DNA of 64,000 bases. Source: an uncultured Bacteroidia bacterium. GTDB taxonomy: Bacteria; Bacteroidota; Bacteroidia; Bacteroidales; F082. The translations under genes were made by a program, and so were the position numbers. The stretch is taken from positions 124,001 through 188,000 of the forward strand of contig CADCJI010000001.1 of assembly GCA_902801625.1 (NCBI GenBank). The letters run 5' to 3'. Every line of letters starts with the position of its first letter. Within the stretch, counting starts at the first letter, position 1. The notes beneath the pieces are model-generated. The model was not told the origin of the DNA and did no database searches. It saw only the letters and a list, made by a program, of their open reading frames with translations. Below are positions 24,870-34,068 of this stretch, in pieces.

Positions 24870-24990
24870 GAAAAAAAGAAGTATTTATTCTTCAGAGCCA
24901 TGATTATTTGACAGCATCTTCTTCAAATGGTTAATAACATGTCGGTTTAGCCTAACAGCAATATCCTGCCCCCTCGCACAACAATAAAAC

Positions 24991-27066
24991 CTATTCCCCC
25001 AACAACCTCCTCTTAACTTCCTCATACAACTCATTATAATCAAAAAGGTGATAATTGCCCACGGCAACCTGTCTATACAGCCATTCAAAGAAGGCATCAT
25101 AGTCGTCCGCCGTCAAGGTCTTTGCCTTTTCGGCAATCAGATCCTTGATGTGTCCGTTCCATGCATCGATGGTGTAGCGCGGATAGAAGCCGTTGTCAAG
25201 CACCTTCACTAATGTGTCAAACGAAGTGATGGCATTAAGCATCTGGTCGTCGTCTTTAGTTATCATCCTTTCGTAATCAGCCCGTAATTCATCATAGCAG
25301 GCAACCACTGAATCCATCAACGGTTGAGGCAGATGCCACTCTTCATCGAGTCGCTTTCCGAAAAGCACCATACTTTTCGCTTTATTAACAGCCAATGCCG
25401 TATCAAAATCGTACAGGTAACAGGCCAGTACTTCCAAATCCTGTGGGAAATAATACATTTTGACATCATCAAACGAAACCCCAATCCCGTTTCTCGATTC
25501 TTGTTTTTGACGGCAAGTGTCGATTCCAGTATACATGTTTGTGACGTATGGGTAATAATTGTCTAAATAATTCAGGTCATCCGGACTGATTATTGTCGAA
25601 TCCGTTCCCAAATATGTTCGCGATATAAATTCAATTGGGCACAAACCATTAGGAAGCCTGCGCTCATTGACATGCTTGACATCGGCGATAGGATAAAAAC
25701 CCTTAATGGTATCACCTTCAACAATTCTCCATGAGATTTGGGAACCATAAATTTGAGGCCGCCCTTGATGCATCAAAAAACGGTCTTCCATATAAGCAAG
25801 ATCATAACTATCCGCATCGTTTTCCTGCACAGCTTGTCTGAGCTGTTTCAGATACCAAGAAAGAAGTGTAGGGGAATGTTGGGCAATCAGCCAGGCATTG
25901 TGCGAGCCTTCGCGTCCTACTAATTTCCATGTGGGGAAACCGTATTGTGTAATTAATACTTCAAGCTTGGCGGTATTTATTGAATCGATGGCAATCATCT
26001 TTTGTCTATTCTCTTCAGACCAAGGCTCTTTTCTAATGGCTTGGTCAATCTCTGCCATTGCCGCCAGCGAATCAATGAAAGGCTGACATCTTTTATGCTC
26101 TGCAATACCAATTAGTGAATCCAATTCATGCCAATAAGCGCGTTCAAACAAGCCAATATCATGAAGGAACAATTGATCTGATCCACCTCTATCCAAGCCT
26201 TTTGCCACCAATCGAAACAACAGCTCCTTGCTTTTTGATGGGTGTTCCTCAATTTCAGCAGTGACATAATAATACCACAAATCATAAAAACCACCAATAG
26301 GCTCAATCGAATCCAGTTTCGAATAAAGAGAATACGCTGTTTGGAAATTGTCAGACCAATAGGCTTCGGTAGCTTTATATTGCAAATCTTCGCATGAATA
26401 CTGTGGAGCAGGCTCTTCAGCCAGATGGATTTCGTTTTGGCCATTTAGCGGCAAATGCACATAAATCACACGGAATCTGTAGTCATCCCCGAAGCGTTTC
26501 ACATACTGCCGCACCTGGCGCAGGTGCCGTTTCGTGTAGTAGCGTGAACTGCTGGGCCAAATCACCATGAGGGTATAATCATATTCCGAAGTTTCTTCCA
26601 GTAGCAACTGTTTTTCTTGGTCACTGGCAACGAGGAATTGAACATCGTTTTGGAAACATACTTTTCGATTAATACGCTCGTTCACTTGCTCATATTTACT
26701 TGCTATGGGTACATTCTCAAAGATTTCAAGGAATTTTGCGTTGCCCATGCAAATCTCATAGCCTCCGACAATACCGCCTGTTGAGTCATACATTCGTGTC
26801 TGTATAAGCGAATAGAATCCTTTTTGTGCACTCTGCGAGTTGAGGAAATATCGCTCATTCTGCTTCAAACTGTCATTGTATTGCGCGTCAAACTCAAACT
26901 GGCCGTGTGGGCAGTCCGGCATGAATTTGTCGATGTTGTGCACCTGTTCCTTGTCCATTCCCGAAAACGGCATCACCACCATGTCCCAAACCATCTCGCG
27001 CGGCATTCGGCAGGAACTCATCAACACAATGCTGATTGATAGAATTATAAGAACAACTTTTCTCAT
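24991..27066 (-). CDS. Trx-like/DUF6624 lipoprotein
   Basis: A 691-residue lipoprotein: lipobox VLMSSCR (Cys19). Residues about 160-215 resemble a thioredoxin-like strand-helix pattern (YDYTLMVIWPSSSRYYTKRHLRQV, split here as YDYTLMVIWPSSS and RQVRQYVKRF) but lack a CxxC pair. Residues about 360-450 match DUF6624: LITQYGFPTWKLVGREG, HNAWLIAQHS, LAYMEDRFLMHQGRPQIYGSQ in shorter pieces. The rest is helical. It follows the TonB receptor by 43 nt and may share its operon. DUF6624 has no known function; the envelope location is inferred from the signal. Confidence 0.75.
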   Translation of the reverse strand: MRKVVLIILSISIVLMSSCRMPREMVWDMVVMPFSGMDKEQVHNIDKFMPDCPHGQFEFDAQYNDSLKQNERYFLNSQSAQKGFYSLIQTRMYDSTGGIVGGYEICMGNAKFLEIFENVPIASKYEQVNERINRKVCFQNDVQFLVASDQEKQLLLEETSEYDYTLMVIWPSSSRYYTKRHLRQVRQYVKRFGDDYRFRVIYVHLPLNGQNEIHLAEEPAPQYSCEDLQYKATEAYWSDNFQTAYSLYSKLDSIEPIGGFYDLWYYYVTAEIEEHPSKSKELLFRLVAKGLDRGGSDQLFLHDIGLFERAYWHELDSLIGIAEHKRCQPFIDSLAAMAEIDQAIRKEPWSEENRQKMIAIDSINTAKLEVLITQYGFPTWKLVGREGSHNAWLIAQHSPTLLSWYLKQLRQAVQENDADSYDLAYMEDRFLMHQGRPQIYGSQISWRIVEGDTIKGFYPIADVKHVNERRLPNGLCPIEFISRTYLGTDSTIISPDDLNYLDNYYPYVTNMYTGIDTCRQKQESRNGIGVSFDDVKMYYFPQDLEVLACYLYDFDTALAVNKAKSMVLFGKRLDEEWHLPQPLMDSVVACYDELRADYERMITKDDDQMLNAITSFDTLVKVLDNGFYPRYTIDAWNGHIKDLIAEKAKTLTADDYDAFFEWLYRQVAVGNYHLFDYNELYEEVKRRLLGE

Positions 27067-27109
27067 TCAAATATGCTTTTAAGCCCGCTATTCCTCATAA
27101 CGCCTCCAA

Positions 27110-29452
27110 CTAAAACCACACCTTATACGAAAACGACGGAATAATCGGGAAGAAAGTCCGCTGCCATAGCGTTTGTGGCTCGTCGGGGAACTGGTTCCAA
27201 TACAACGGGTCACCTTTCTTGTCACCGTAGTAGTAATAATACGGATTCTGTCGGCAATATACATTGTAAATCGAGAATGTCCATTCGGCTTTGCGGCCTT
27301 TCTCGTTCCTGGTCTTGAACTTGGCGGCCAAGTCGAGGCGGTGGTAGTCGCGCATTCTGGCACTGTTGCGCTCACCGTAGATGTTGGTTTGCTCAAAATG
27401 CACATCGCCTTCAGGCGTCATGACAGGTGTGTTCTGCACCCCGATGACGGGTGTGTAAGGCAATCCCGTCTGATAGGTCCACAAGGCACTCAACGACCAA
27501 CGCTCCGTCAGTTGATAGTTCACATTGATATTGATGGAATGCGGGCGGTCATATTCAAACACATATTCCTTTCCGTTGTTGATGTGGTCGAACTGCCGCG
27601 TGGTGTGCGACCAAGTGTATCCCACATAGCCGTCCAAGCGGTTGAAGTTGAAGCGCGTCATCATTTCAACGCCATACGACTTGCCCTTGCCGCCCGCTTC
27701 CACCTTGTTGCGCCAGTCGGAGTCGCCGAGGAGGGTGCTGTAGCCTTCGCGGTAGGTGGCCAAGTCTTTTAGCAGTTTGTAGTAGGCATCGATTTCCACG
27801 CTGATGTGGTCTTGCCAAAAACCGCGCTGCCAACCGACAGAGGCTTGGTCGGAGGTGGCGGGCTTGATGCGGGCATCGGCGGGAATCCACACTTCGTTGT
27901 TCATGATGGAGCCAGGCGTCATCATCAGGTGTGCGTTCTGCGTGACGCGCATGGCGGTCAGGTTGATGGTGCTTCCTCCAACGGTAAAGTTGAGGTTCAG
28001 CCTCGGTTCCCAAGCGAAATGATGATAACCCTTATTCAGGAAACTATTCGCCCTCAAACCCACGGAGCCATTGAACCAACTGCCAAACTTCAGTTTGTTG
28101 TCTAGATAAAGCGAGTTGTCGAACACGCTCGAAATGTCGGGCAAGTTGGTTTCTGAGAAACTGCTGGTGAAGTGGTTAGGACGATAGTTGAGGTAGGAAC
28201 TTTGCAGGCCGTATTCCATGGTGTAGGCATTGCTGACAAAGAGTTTCCAATCGGAGCGGAGCGAAACATCACTAACCCGCGAAGAAGTCTTGACAAAGAA
28301 ATCCGTCGTGTCAACGGCGTTTCTAAGATAAGCCTTCATGTTGTTCTTCAATCGGTATTGCGTGAACGACAATGTGTTGGCCATGAAAAGCCGTGAACTG
28401 ACCGCGCTGTTCCATTGTCCCGAGACGAGCAGGTTGCCCCAGATGTTGCCGATGCTGTTGCGCTCGATGTCGCCGTTCTCCCTCTTGTTCTTCCAGATGC
28501 GCATATAGTCATCACCCTCATAAATGTTGAAGGCAAAACTGTTTTTGGCATCGGGTGCCCAAGTGTACTTGGCGTTGATGTCGTGGAAGCCGTAGGCAAT
28601 GTTGTAGTCTTGTCCGCCCTGCTCTTTGCTGATTTGGCTGGCAATGTAAAGCAACGCTTCAGTGAGGGTTTTGCGGCCCGTGATGATAAAACTGGAGTTC
28701 TTCAACCCGCCAGGGCCTTCCACGGCAAAGGCCAAGTCGGTGAGGCCTGCGCTGAGCGAGCCTTTGAGCTTGGTTGGGTCGCCTTTCTTGGCGGTGAGGT
28801 CGACGATGGAGGACAGTTTCCCGCCATAGCGCGCCGGAAAACCGCCTTTGTAGATGTCCATCGTGTTGATCATCTCTGAATTGAACACCGACATGAAACC
28901 GCCCAAATGGTTGACATAGATAAGCGGCACATTGTCGAGCATGTAAAGATTCTCTCCAGGATTGCCGCCGCGCACAATCATCAGGCTGGAGGCTTCGGTG
29001 GCCGCTTCGATGCCGGGCAGTTGTTGTGCCGCCTTGATGATGTCGGGGCGACTGCCGATGGTGGGCAGTTGGTCAATGCTCTTGGCATTGAGAGTCAAGG
29101 TGTTGAAGTTTGTTCTTCGCTCAATGCGAGAGGCACTTATTTCAACGGATTGAAGGGTTTCTGTCAAAGGTTTCAAATGGATTTGCAACGGCTGGTCAAC
29201 ATGATCCACCTTGATGCATTTTTCTTCGTAGCCTATGCACGAAATGCAAAGCGTGACAGGCAGTTCCACGGCAAGGTTGAAATAACCCTTTTGGTCAGTA
29301 GCCACGCCTCTTGAGCGGTCTTGCAGAAAGACATTGGCTCCGATGATGCGTTCGCCGTCATCGGCATCGCTGATGAAACCAGAAAGATGTGTTTGTTGGG
29401 CACGGGCAAAGAGGGAAGCGAAAAGGCAAATCAAGAAAAAGGTCTTCTTCAT
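27110..29452 (-). CDS. TonB-dependent outer-membrane receptor
   Basis: A 780-residue receptor. After a signal peptide (ending FARAQQ) comes a carboxypeptidase-regulatory-like domain (SGFISDADDGERIIGANV, GVATDQKGYFNLAV), then a plug domain (VEISASRIERRTNFNT, LPGIEAATEASSLMIVRGG, GGFPARYGGKLSSIVDL) and a 22-strand-type barrel that ends KVWF, with a terminal aromatic residue. It is not of the SusC type, and no SusD follows; a DUF4249 lipoprotein precedes it by 6 nt, which is the usual partner of this receptor class. The cargo is unknown, perhaps a metal chelate or peptide. Confidence 0.92.
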   Translation of the reverse strand: MKKTFFLICLFASLFARAQQTHLSGFISDADDGERIIGANVFLQDRSRGVATDQKGYFNLAVELPVTLCISCIGYEEKCIKVDHVDQPLQIHLKPLTETLQSVEISASRIERRTNFNTLTLNAKSIDQLPTIGSRPDIIKAAQQLPGIEAATEASSLMIVRGGNPGENLYMLDNVPLIYVNHLGGFMSVFNSEMINTMDIYKGGFPARYGGKLSSIVDLTAKKGDPTKLKGSLSAGLTDLAFAVEGPGGLKNSSFIITGRKTLTEALLYIASQISKEQGGQDYNIAYGFHDINAKYTWAPDAKNSFAFNIYEGDDYMRIWKNKRENGDIERNSIGNIWGNLLVSGQWNSAVSSRLFMANTLSFTQYRLKNNMKAYLRNAVDTTDFFVKTSSRVSDVSLRSDWKLFVSNAYTMEYGLQSSYLNYRPNHFTSSFSETNLPDISSVFDNSLYLDNKLKFGSWFNGSVGLRANSFLNKGYHHFAWEPRLNLNFTVGGSTINLTAMRVTQNAHLMMTPGSIMNNEVWIPADARIKPATSDQASVGWQRGFWQDHISVEIDAYYKLLKDLATYREGYSTLLGDSDWRNKVEAGGKGKSYGVEMMTRFNFNRLDGYVGYTWSHTTRQFDHINNGKEYVFEYDRPHSININVNYQLTERWSLSALWTYQTGLPYTPVIGVQNTPVMTPEGDVHFEQTNIYGERNSARMRDYHRLDLAAKFKTRNEKGRKAEWTFSIYNVYCRQNPYYYYYGDKKGDPLYWNQFPDEPQTLWQRTFFPIIPSFSYKVWF

Positions 29453-29458
29453 GGCGCA

Positions 29459-30388
29459 TCAGTTTTTAGGATTGATGAATACCGTGTCGCAAATCATGGG
29501 GGCGATGGCGGCAAACACACCGCGACCGTTTTCCACATTGCTGTAAAGGTTAATGGGGCTTATGACGCCGAGGAAGAGGTTGGAGTAGGCATCGGGCTCC
29601 TCGAAAGCGTTTTGGCTTTTCATGTAATGGTAAGCCGATTCCGAGAGGCCATGCATCCTGACCACCACATAGCCCGAACGCACAGCGGTGCCAGAATGGT
29701 CTCCTCCCCAACCGTGGTTGCCAAATGTGCTGTTCACCTTAAGTGTATAATCCGTCTCGGTGATGATTTCATTGCTGAATAGAAGGCGGTCAGAACCTTC
29801 GTTGAGCAACACCGGGTCATCGGTGTTGATGGATGAGGTTATAGTGCCTTTGGAGAAGGAATAGCCTGATGCATAGTCGTTTCGGAATAGCGCATCCATA
29901 TTCATTTGATAGTATTCCTTTTTGTTGGGGTCTGTCTTGAAGGTGACCAAGAAAGCAGGACAAGGGTTGCCTTCTTCATCCACAGTGGCGTTTTCCATGA
30001 TTTCCACAAGGGTCACCACGGGCTTCTCCGGCATTTCGGTTTGTGCAAAAAGCGTGTCGTAGCCAGGGATGACGACCTTGCAGGCGTATTCGTGCAAGGC
30101 CTCGGCAGTGGTTTCACCTACATAACGGCCTTTGCCATCATGTTGTAGTTTTTCCGTGAACTGTCCGTCAACATAAAGCAGCACTTCTGCATTGGTGCAA
30201 GGAGCAGGATGCACCGAGTCAAGACATTGAGCAAAAGTGACTTGAGCCCACACGGGCTGGTCTTCCTGAAGCACGGCGTTCAAAGTGGGTTGAGGGTCAA
30301 AATCGGGGCGGTCATAATTGCTGACCTGTTTGCGGCAGCCGCTGAAGGCGAGCGCAACGAGCAGAAAAAGGATTAATGTGTTTTTCAT
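29459..30388 (-). CDS. DUF4249 lipoprotein, TonB receptor partner
   Basis: A 309-residue lipoprotein: lipobox LAFSGCRK (Cys18). Sequence features of DUF4249 include the early LNAVLQEDQPVWAQVTFAQ, the strand CTNAEVLLYVDGQF, and the C-terminal HGLSESAYHYMKSQNAFEE followed by SNVENGRGVFAAIAP. Such proteins always sit next to a TonB receptor like the one 6 nt downstream, and are thought to be its surface-exposed partner. Here the lipoprotein comes first in the transcript, the reverse of the more common order. Substrate unknown. Confidence 0.88.
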   Translation of the reverse strand: MKNTLILFLLVALAFSGCRKQVSNYDRPDFDPQPTLNAVLQEDQPVWAQVTFAQCLDSVHPAPCTNAEVLLYVDGQFTEKLQHDGKGRYVGETTAEALHEYACKVVIPGYDTLFAQTEMPEKPVVTLVEIMENATVDEEGNPCPAFLVTFKTDPNKKEYYQMNMDALFRNDYASGYSFSKGTITSSINTDDPVLLNEGSDRLLFSNEIITETDYTLKVNSTFGNHGWGGDHSGTAVRSGYVVVRMHGLSESAYHYMKSQNAFEEPDAYSNLFLGVISPINLYSNVENGRGVFAAIAPMICDTVFINPKN

Positions 30389-30415
30389 AAGTTGAATTCT
30401 TTTTTACTATGACTT

Positions 30416-30490
30416 GTGACCATGACAATGACCACTTTCTGAGAAGTTGAAACTTCATATCTTAGTTATAGTGGTCATGGTCATTGTCAC
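30416..30490. repeat. long inverted repeat upstream of DUF4249
   Basis: Arms at 30416-30436 and 30470-30490 match at 19 of 21 positions; both mismatches swap A and C between arms. A nested GAAGTT/AACTTC hairpin lies inside. A third partial copy (TGGTCATTG) follows and includes the stop of the next gene. Probably a terminator of the upstream gene or a repeat element. Confidence 0.75.
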
Positions 30491-30493
30491 TGG

Positions 30494-31081
30494 TCATTGT
30501 TTTGGATTTTGCCATTTCTTCGGCCCGCCAAAGCGAATATTGAGCCCGAATCGCAAATATTGTTTGAAATGTTCTGCATTTATGTAGCCGTATTCTCCAA
30601 AAAAGCCGAAATGTCGGGATGGATTAAACGCCAATCCAGCATTGCCTCCCCAACAGAATTTTGTGACCGGTTGGATAGCCTCTATGCCACCGTTTGGATA
30701 GTGGCTCAGTCCGATTTGTGCAGTAGCGTAAACATCAACAATATAAAACGAAGGCTTAATGATAGCAGGCAGAAGATGCGTTTTGGCTTCGGCAGTATAG
30801 CATTGGAAGAAAACGGTTTTGTTGGAAAAATTCATTTTTCTGAGCGTTGAACTTGCGCCAACTTCCAACCAGTCATTTAGGCCATAATGTATTCCTAATG
30901 AAGGGCAAAGCGTTGAATTCATTAGATGATGAGATGTGCTGTTTTCAAATGTTCTCAGAATTGATAAGTTGATGCTGAATTGGTTGCGAATGTACGGAAA
31001 TTCTTGCTTTGTTTCTGGTTGTTGGGCAAGGCCCATGCAGCATGACAGCATGAAAGCCAAGATGAAAATGCTTTTTCTCAT
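30494..31081 (-). CDS. outer-membrane barrel-like protein, paralogue family member 1
   Basis: A 195-residue protein with signal peptide ending MGLAQQ. It is rich in alternating strands and ends FGLNIRFGGPKKWQNPKQ. Features shared with the genes at 31269 and 34120: PSFYIVDVYATAQIG, WGGNAGLAFNPSRHFGFFGE, and the ending NIRFGGPKK. This family looks like a small outer-membrane beta-barrel, with no known function. The three paralogues lie within 4.3 kb, separated by repeats, a T9SS gene and a structured RNA. It is the most divergent of the three. Confidence 0.75.
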   Translation of the reverse strand: MRKSIFILAFMLSCCMGLAQQPETKQEFPYIRNQFSINLSILRTFENSTSHHLMNSTLCPSLGIHYGLNDWLEVGASSTLRKMNFSNKTVFFQCYTAEAKTHLLPAIIKPSFYIVDVYATAQIGLSHYPNGGIEAIQPVTKFCWGGNAGLAFNPSRHFGFFGEYGYINAEHFKQYLRFGLNIRFGGPKKWQNPKQ

Positions 31082-31164
31082 GGTTGGGATTTGTTTTTTG
31101 TTTTTGGTTTTGTTTTATAATCGTATTAGGTTAACGCAGGGGTTTTGGCTTTATTGCATTCTGG

Positions 31165-31261
31165 TTGTAGGGCTGTCGTACCACGGTTGTAGGGCTGTCG
31201 TACCACGGCAGCCGCGGGAAAAACAATTTCAAGCGGCTGCCACGATGTGACAGCCCTACAA
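31165..31261. repeat. TTGTAGGGCTGTC inverted repeat with tandem left arm
   Basis: The left arm TTGTAGGGCTGTCGTACCAC is present twice in tandem (31165-31186 and 31187-31208). It is followed by CAGCCGC, a spacer, GCGGCTG and the right arm GACAGCCCTACAA. It ends 7 nt before the stop codon of the next barrel gene. A second full copy is at 55667-55741. Confidence 0.9.
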
Positions 31262-31268
31262 TCGGTTA

Positions 31269-31949
31269 TCATTGCCATTTCTTCGGCCCAGGGAATCGAA
31301 CATTGAGACCGAAGCGGTGGATGGCTTTGGCCTTTATTTCGTCTGTTTTGGGTTTGTATTCCTTATTTAGGTTGTCAAATGCCAATTCATAAAAGACACC
31401 GAAATACTTTGATGGATTGATGGCTAAGCCAATGCTACCACCGTAAAGAAAGTTGTTGCGGACAGGCTCGGTTGAAGGACTATCGTAATCAGGCTTATAC
31501 TGCTCTGTTACGGTTCTCATGCCCAATTCGCCTCGGCAATAAATGTCGATGAAATAAAAATTCGGCAACAAAAGTGTCAGAGGATGCAGTTCCGTATGGA
31601 TGCCATAATGATAGTAGCGCTCAATCATTTTACCATCAAAAAGAAGTGGTTCATAAATGGTATCTGTGCCATTGTACATAGTTCCACCTCCTATTATCAT
31701 CAGGCTTTCATGAGTGCCGAAACTGCCGAAGACTCCTACCACGCACCAATTGGTAATGCCATAGCCAACACCAACCCGGAAGTCGGGATAGTCAGAAAAA
31801 GGGACTTTCTGCATCATGCGCGAATAACTCGCATCGATTTTGAAATTACCTTTGTTGAAAGGCTTTAGTGAGGTGAATGGGAGGTCAGTTTGGGCGAAAG
31901 CCGTGCAAGACAGCAGCAGCAATGCCAGTAGATAAACACTTTTTCTCAT
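31269..31949 (-). CDS. outer-membrane barrel-like protein, paralogue family member 2
   Basis: A 226-residue protein with a signal peptide ending CTAFAQ and a beta-rich body. It is closest to the gene at 34120-34758: both start the mature part with DLPFTSLKPFNKGN or NLPFTSLKPLNKGN, contain YGIHTELHPLTLLLP or YGLHNELHPIPLVLP, and have NPSKYFGVFYE or NPSKYFGFFYE. It ends FGLNVRFPGPKKWQ. Likely a small outer-membrane barrel or surface protein; function unknown. The stop lies just past the edge of the repeat at 31165-31261. Confidence 0.78.
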   Translation of the reverse strand: MRKSVYLLALLLLSCTAFAQTDLPFTSLKPFNKGNFKIDASYSRMMQKVPFSDYPDFRVGVGYGITNWCVVGVFGSFGTHESLMIIGGGTMYNGTDTIYEPLLFDGKMIERYYHYGIHTELHPLTLLLPNFYFIDIYCRGELGMRTVTEQYKPDYDSPSTEPVRNNFLYGGSIGLAINPSKYFGVFYELAFDNLNKEYKPKTDEIKAKAIHRFGLNVRFPGPKKWQ

Positions 31950-32039
31950 AATAATTGCTTATGGTTTTGTTTGTTATAAATTCCCGTCTGCCTAATAACG
32001 ACACATCCTAAACTTTATTATTGGTTTTATAAACCACAA

Positions 32040-32068
32040 CCCCGCAGGGGTGCCGCAAAGTTGCGGGG
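32040..32068. repeat. short hairpin downstream of YD-repeat gene
   Basis: CCCCGCA (32040-32046) pairs with TGCGGGG (32062-32068), 15-nt loop. It lies after the stop of the gene at 32115-33509 on the minus strand and may end transcription. Confidence 0.45.
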
Positions 32069-32114
32069 AGTCCGTCGTAAACAAATAGTACATAAGTTCA
32101 AATAACGAAAAATC

Positions 32115-33509
32115 CTATCCCTTCACCACCACTCGTACAGCGTGTTTTATCCCTTCCGCATCCTCAAACCGCAGCAAATAAACCCCTTCCGACAATCCAC
32201 TCATATTGATTTCATTGCTGCCTTGAACAGTCTTCACCAACTGCCCCACGGCATTATAAACCATTACTTCTGAAACTTTGAAACCTTCGATGTGAACCGT
32301 TACCGTTGCGGGATTGGGCCAAACAGTCAGTTGGCTCTCCGTCGACTCATTGACGCTGTTGTATTCGGAATAATGAAAATCTATCAAATCAATCTCTTCT
32401 TCTCCTTCCAACATTTTGAGTTGCAGTAATTTGTTGTAAACGGGAATCTCCACACCCACTCTGTCAAGAATTGGATTACTAGTCTCCATTAGGTTGTCCC
32501 AAAACCTGTTAATACCTGCTGCTTGGTCGATGCTTACCGTTGGGTCGTAGGTCATTTCGTAGCCTTCTTCAAAATTCCAATCTCCAAAGTAGTGATACAG
32601 GCTGTAAGATGTGCAGTTGTAGTTGTCATCGTATGAATACTCGGTCTTTAAGTCTTGATTCCACTCCTGCGAGCCAATGGGTTGGTTAAAACTAATCATG
32701 GAAAGAAGATGGCCTTCGGTGTCATATTCAAACACATACCTGCCATCGCCACTCCATTCATCATTGCTTGTGCGGCTATAATAAGTCATCTCAATGCACA
32801 AGCCTTGCTCGTTGTACGCATACTCCGTCTTGGAAACAAGATACCATTCGCCTTCCCAAATGTTTGAAATCACCTGTGTACAAAGTCCTTGGGCGTTGTA
32901 GTAATAGTCGGTCTTGTAATGGGGTTGCCATTCGCCTTCAACAAAGTCATAATATACCTCGGTTTGGAGCAGGCCGTTCTCGTATTCATAGGCCCTTTTG
33001 GCCGATTCAATCCATCCGTCAAAATAGTTGTATCCAATAAACAAAGTAAGGTTTCCGGCTTCATCATACTCATTGATGCGTTTTGTGTTTGGTTGCCAAG
33101 TGTTTCCCGACAGGTAAGTATTGATGGTTTCCACTATCAGGCTCTGTTCGTTGTAGGTGTATTCGGTCTTGTTTGTCTGTATTCCGTCATAGTGCGTCAT
33201 CGAGGTCAAACGATTTTGCTCGTCGTAGGTGTTTTCGAAAGATTGTTCGAGATGCCATGAGGTGTTAGTCGGATAATAACGCATCTCTTTGGTGCAGTTG
33301 AGGCGGGCGTCGTATTCATACAGGATTCTAACCTCCTCCCCTGTGACGCTGTCAAGTTTCATAGTGAAAAGGTTTTCGCGACCGTTCATTTTCTCCACCA
33401 GTTCCAGGCTCTCTTCCCAAGATCTCTGTTTGGATTCTTTCCTGAAAGGTTGTGCCGAGGCCGACATGATGCAGCACAACAAGGTTGCAAAAAGGATGGA
33501 TTTCTTCAT
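32115..33509 (-). CDS. T9SS cargo with YD/RHS-like repeats
   Basis: A 464-residue secreted protein with a signal peptide ending MSASAQ. The middle (about 60-330) is a string of repeats of the form E-Y-x-Y-x-x-x-G or YNEQGLCxxMTYY: for example NTYDEQNRLTSMTHYDG, TEYTYNEQSLIVETI, YEYENGLLQTEVYYDF, TDYYYNAQGLCTQVI, VFEYDTEGHLLSMI. This is the YD/RHS-type repeat fold often seen in secreted Bacteroidota proteins. A type A sorting domain closes it: LTVWPNPATVTVHI, VMVYNAVGQLVKTV, GLSEGVYLLRF. It has no visible toxin or enzyme domain. A -7 box is at 33548-33555. Confidence 0.85.
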   Translation of the reverse strand: MKKSILFATLLCCIMSASAQPFRKESKQRSWEESLELVEKMNGRENLFTMKLDSVTGEEVRILYEYDARLNCTKEMRYYPTNTSWHLEQSFENTYDEQNRLTSMTHYDGIQTNKTEYTYNEQSLIVETINTYLSGNTWQPNTKRINEYDEAGNLTLFIGYNYFDGWIESAKRAYEYENGLLQTEVYYDFVEGEWQPHYKTDYYYNAQGLCTQVISNIWEGEWYLVSKTEYAYNEQGLCIEMTYYSRTSNDEWSGDGRYVFEYDTEGHLLSMISFNQPIGSQEWNQDLKTEYSYDDNYNCTSYSLYHYFGDWNFEEGYEMTYDPTVSIDQAAGINRFWDNLMETSNPILDRVGVEIPVYNKLLQLKMLEGEEEIDLIDFHYSEYNSVNESTESQLTVWPNPATVTVHIEGFKVSEVMVYNAVGQLVKTVQGSNEINMSGLSEGVYLLRFEDAEGIKHAVRVVVKG

Positions 33510-33547
33510 TGTATTAAAGTTTTAAGTTAGTTTTATTCAATTGTCCA

Positions 33548-33555
33548 CAAAGGTA
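33548..33555 (-). promoter_or_regulatory. -7 box for the YD-repeat gene
   Basis: TACCTTTG on the minus strand, 38 nt before the ATG at 33509. Confidence 0.6.
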
Positions 33556-33739
33556 GAGCAAAAACCATTCGGAAATCGTCTTGTCAAGCCCTCATCGGGT
33601 TTTGTCCCTATGATTTTTTCAACTCATCATTGATTTTCAATAAATTAACTAAAACCAACATGTGGTTTTGTCCCTATTTTTTTCCGAAGTATTGATGATA
33701 TCTGCTCATGGTTTGCCACATTTTTGGCCTTTTTCTCCG

Positions 33740-33940
33740 TCCACAAGCAATAAAGAAAGGCGTTTGCCATTCGTTTGATTGCTTATTATCTTGGAGGCTC
33801 TGGTAAACCTTGACACTATAAGCACGAATTAGTTCACGCCCTAAAACGCGAACCTTCCGCTATCTTATTCTCGTGTCGAAAATTTACCAGATTTCCCAAG
33901 AGAGAACAAGAGCGTAAAGCCCTTTATTATGTCTTTATTT
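33740..33940 (-). ncRNA. ssrS: probable 6S-like RNA (rod-shaped structured RNA)
   Basis: Transcribed right to left from the -7 box at 33946-33953. Reading inward, the two halves pair along the whole length: AATAAAG 33749-33755 with 33922-33928; TCTTGG 33789-33794 with 33896-33901; TCTGGTAAA 33799-33807 with 33883-33891 (9 bp, perfect); GACAC 33812-33816 with 33873-33877; ATAAG 33818-33822 with 33864-33868; and an apical hairpin at 33832-33853 with GTTC/GAAC at its base. Length (about 190-200 nt) and the rod with internal loops are those of 6S RNA, which binds RNA polymerase in stationary phase. I recall the Bacteroidales-1 motif being proposed as the 6S RNA of this order, but could not check the match. 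No open frame covers it. Confidence 0.6.
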
Positions 33941-33945
33941 GCCTA

Positions 33946-33953
33946 CAAAAGTA
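33946..33953 (-). promoter_or_regulatory. -7 box for the structured RNA
   Basis: TACTTTTG on the minus strand. A TTTG at 33977-33980 lies 23 nt further upstream, slightly longer than the usual 19-21 spacing. Confidence 0.55.
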
Positions 33954-34068
33954 ATACTTTTTTGTTTTCCAACGCTCAAATTCAATAAAAATCCATTATT
34001 TCGCAATCCTCAAAACCTCTATTTTACATTTTCAGCGATATGCTTATGAGTTAGATTCAGAAAACCAC

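Noticed and set aside
24885-24990. Short open frame running past the end of the DUF6624 lipoprotein gene
   Set aside because: About 35 codons beyond the real gene, in another frame, with no start signal of its own or similarity to anything known.
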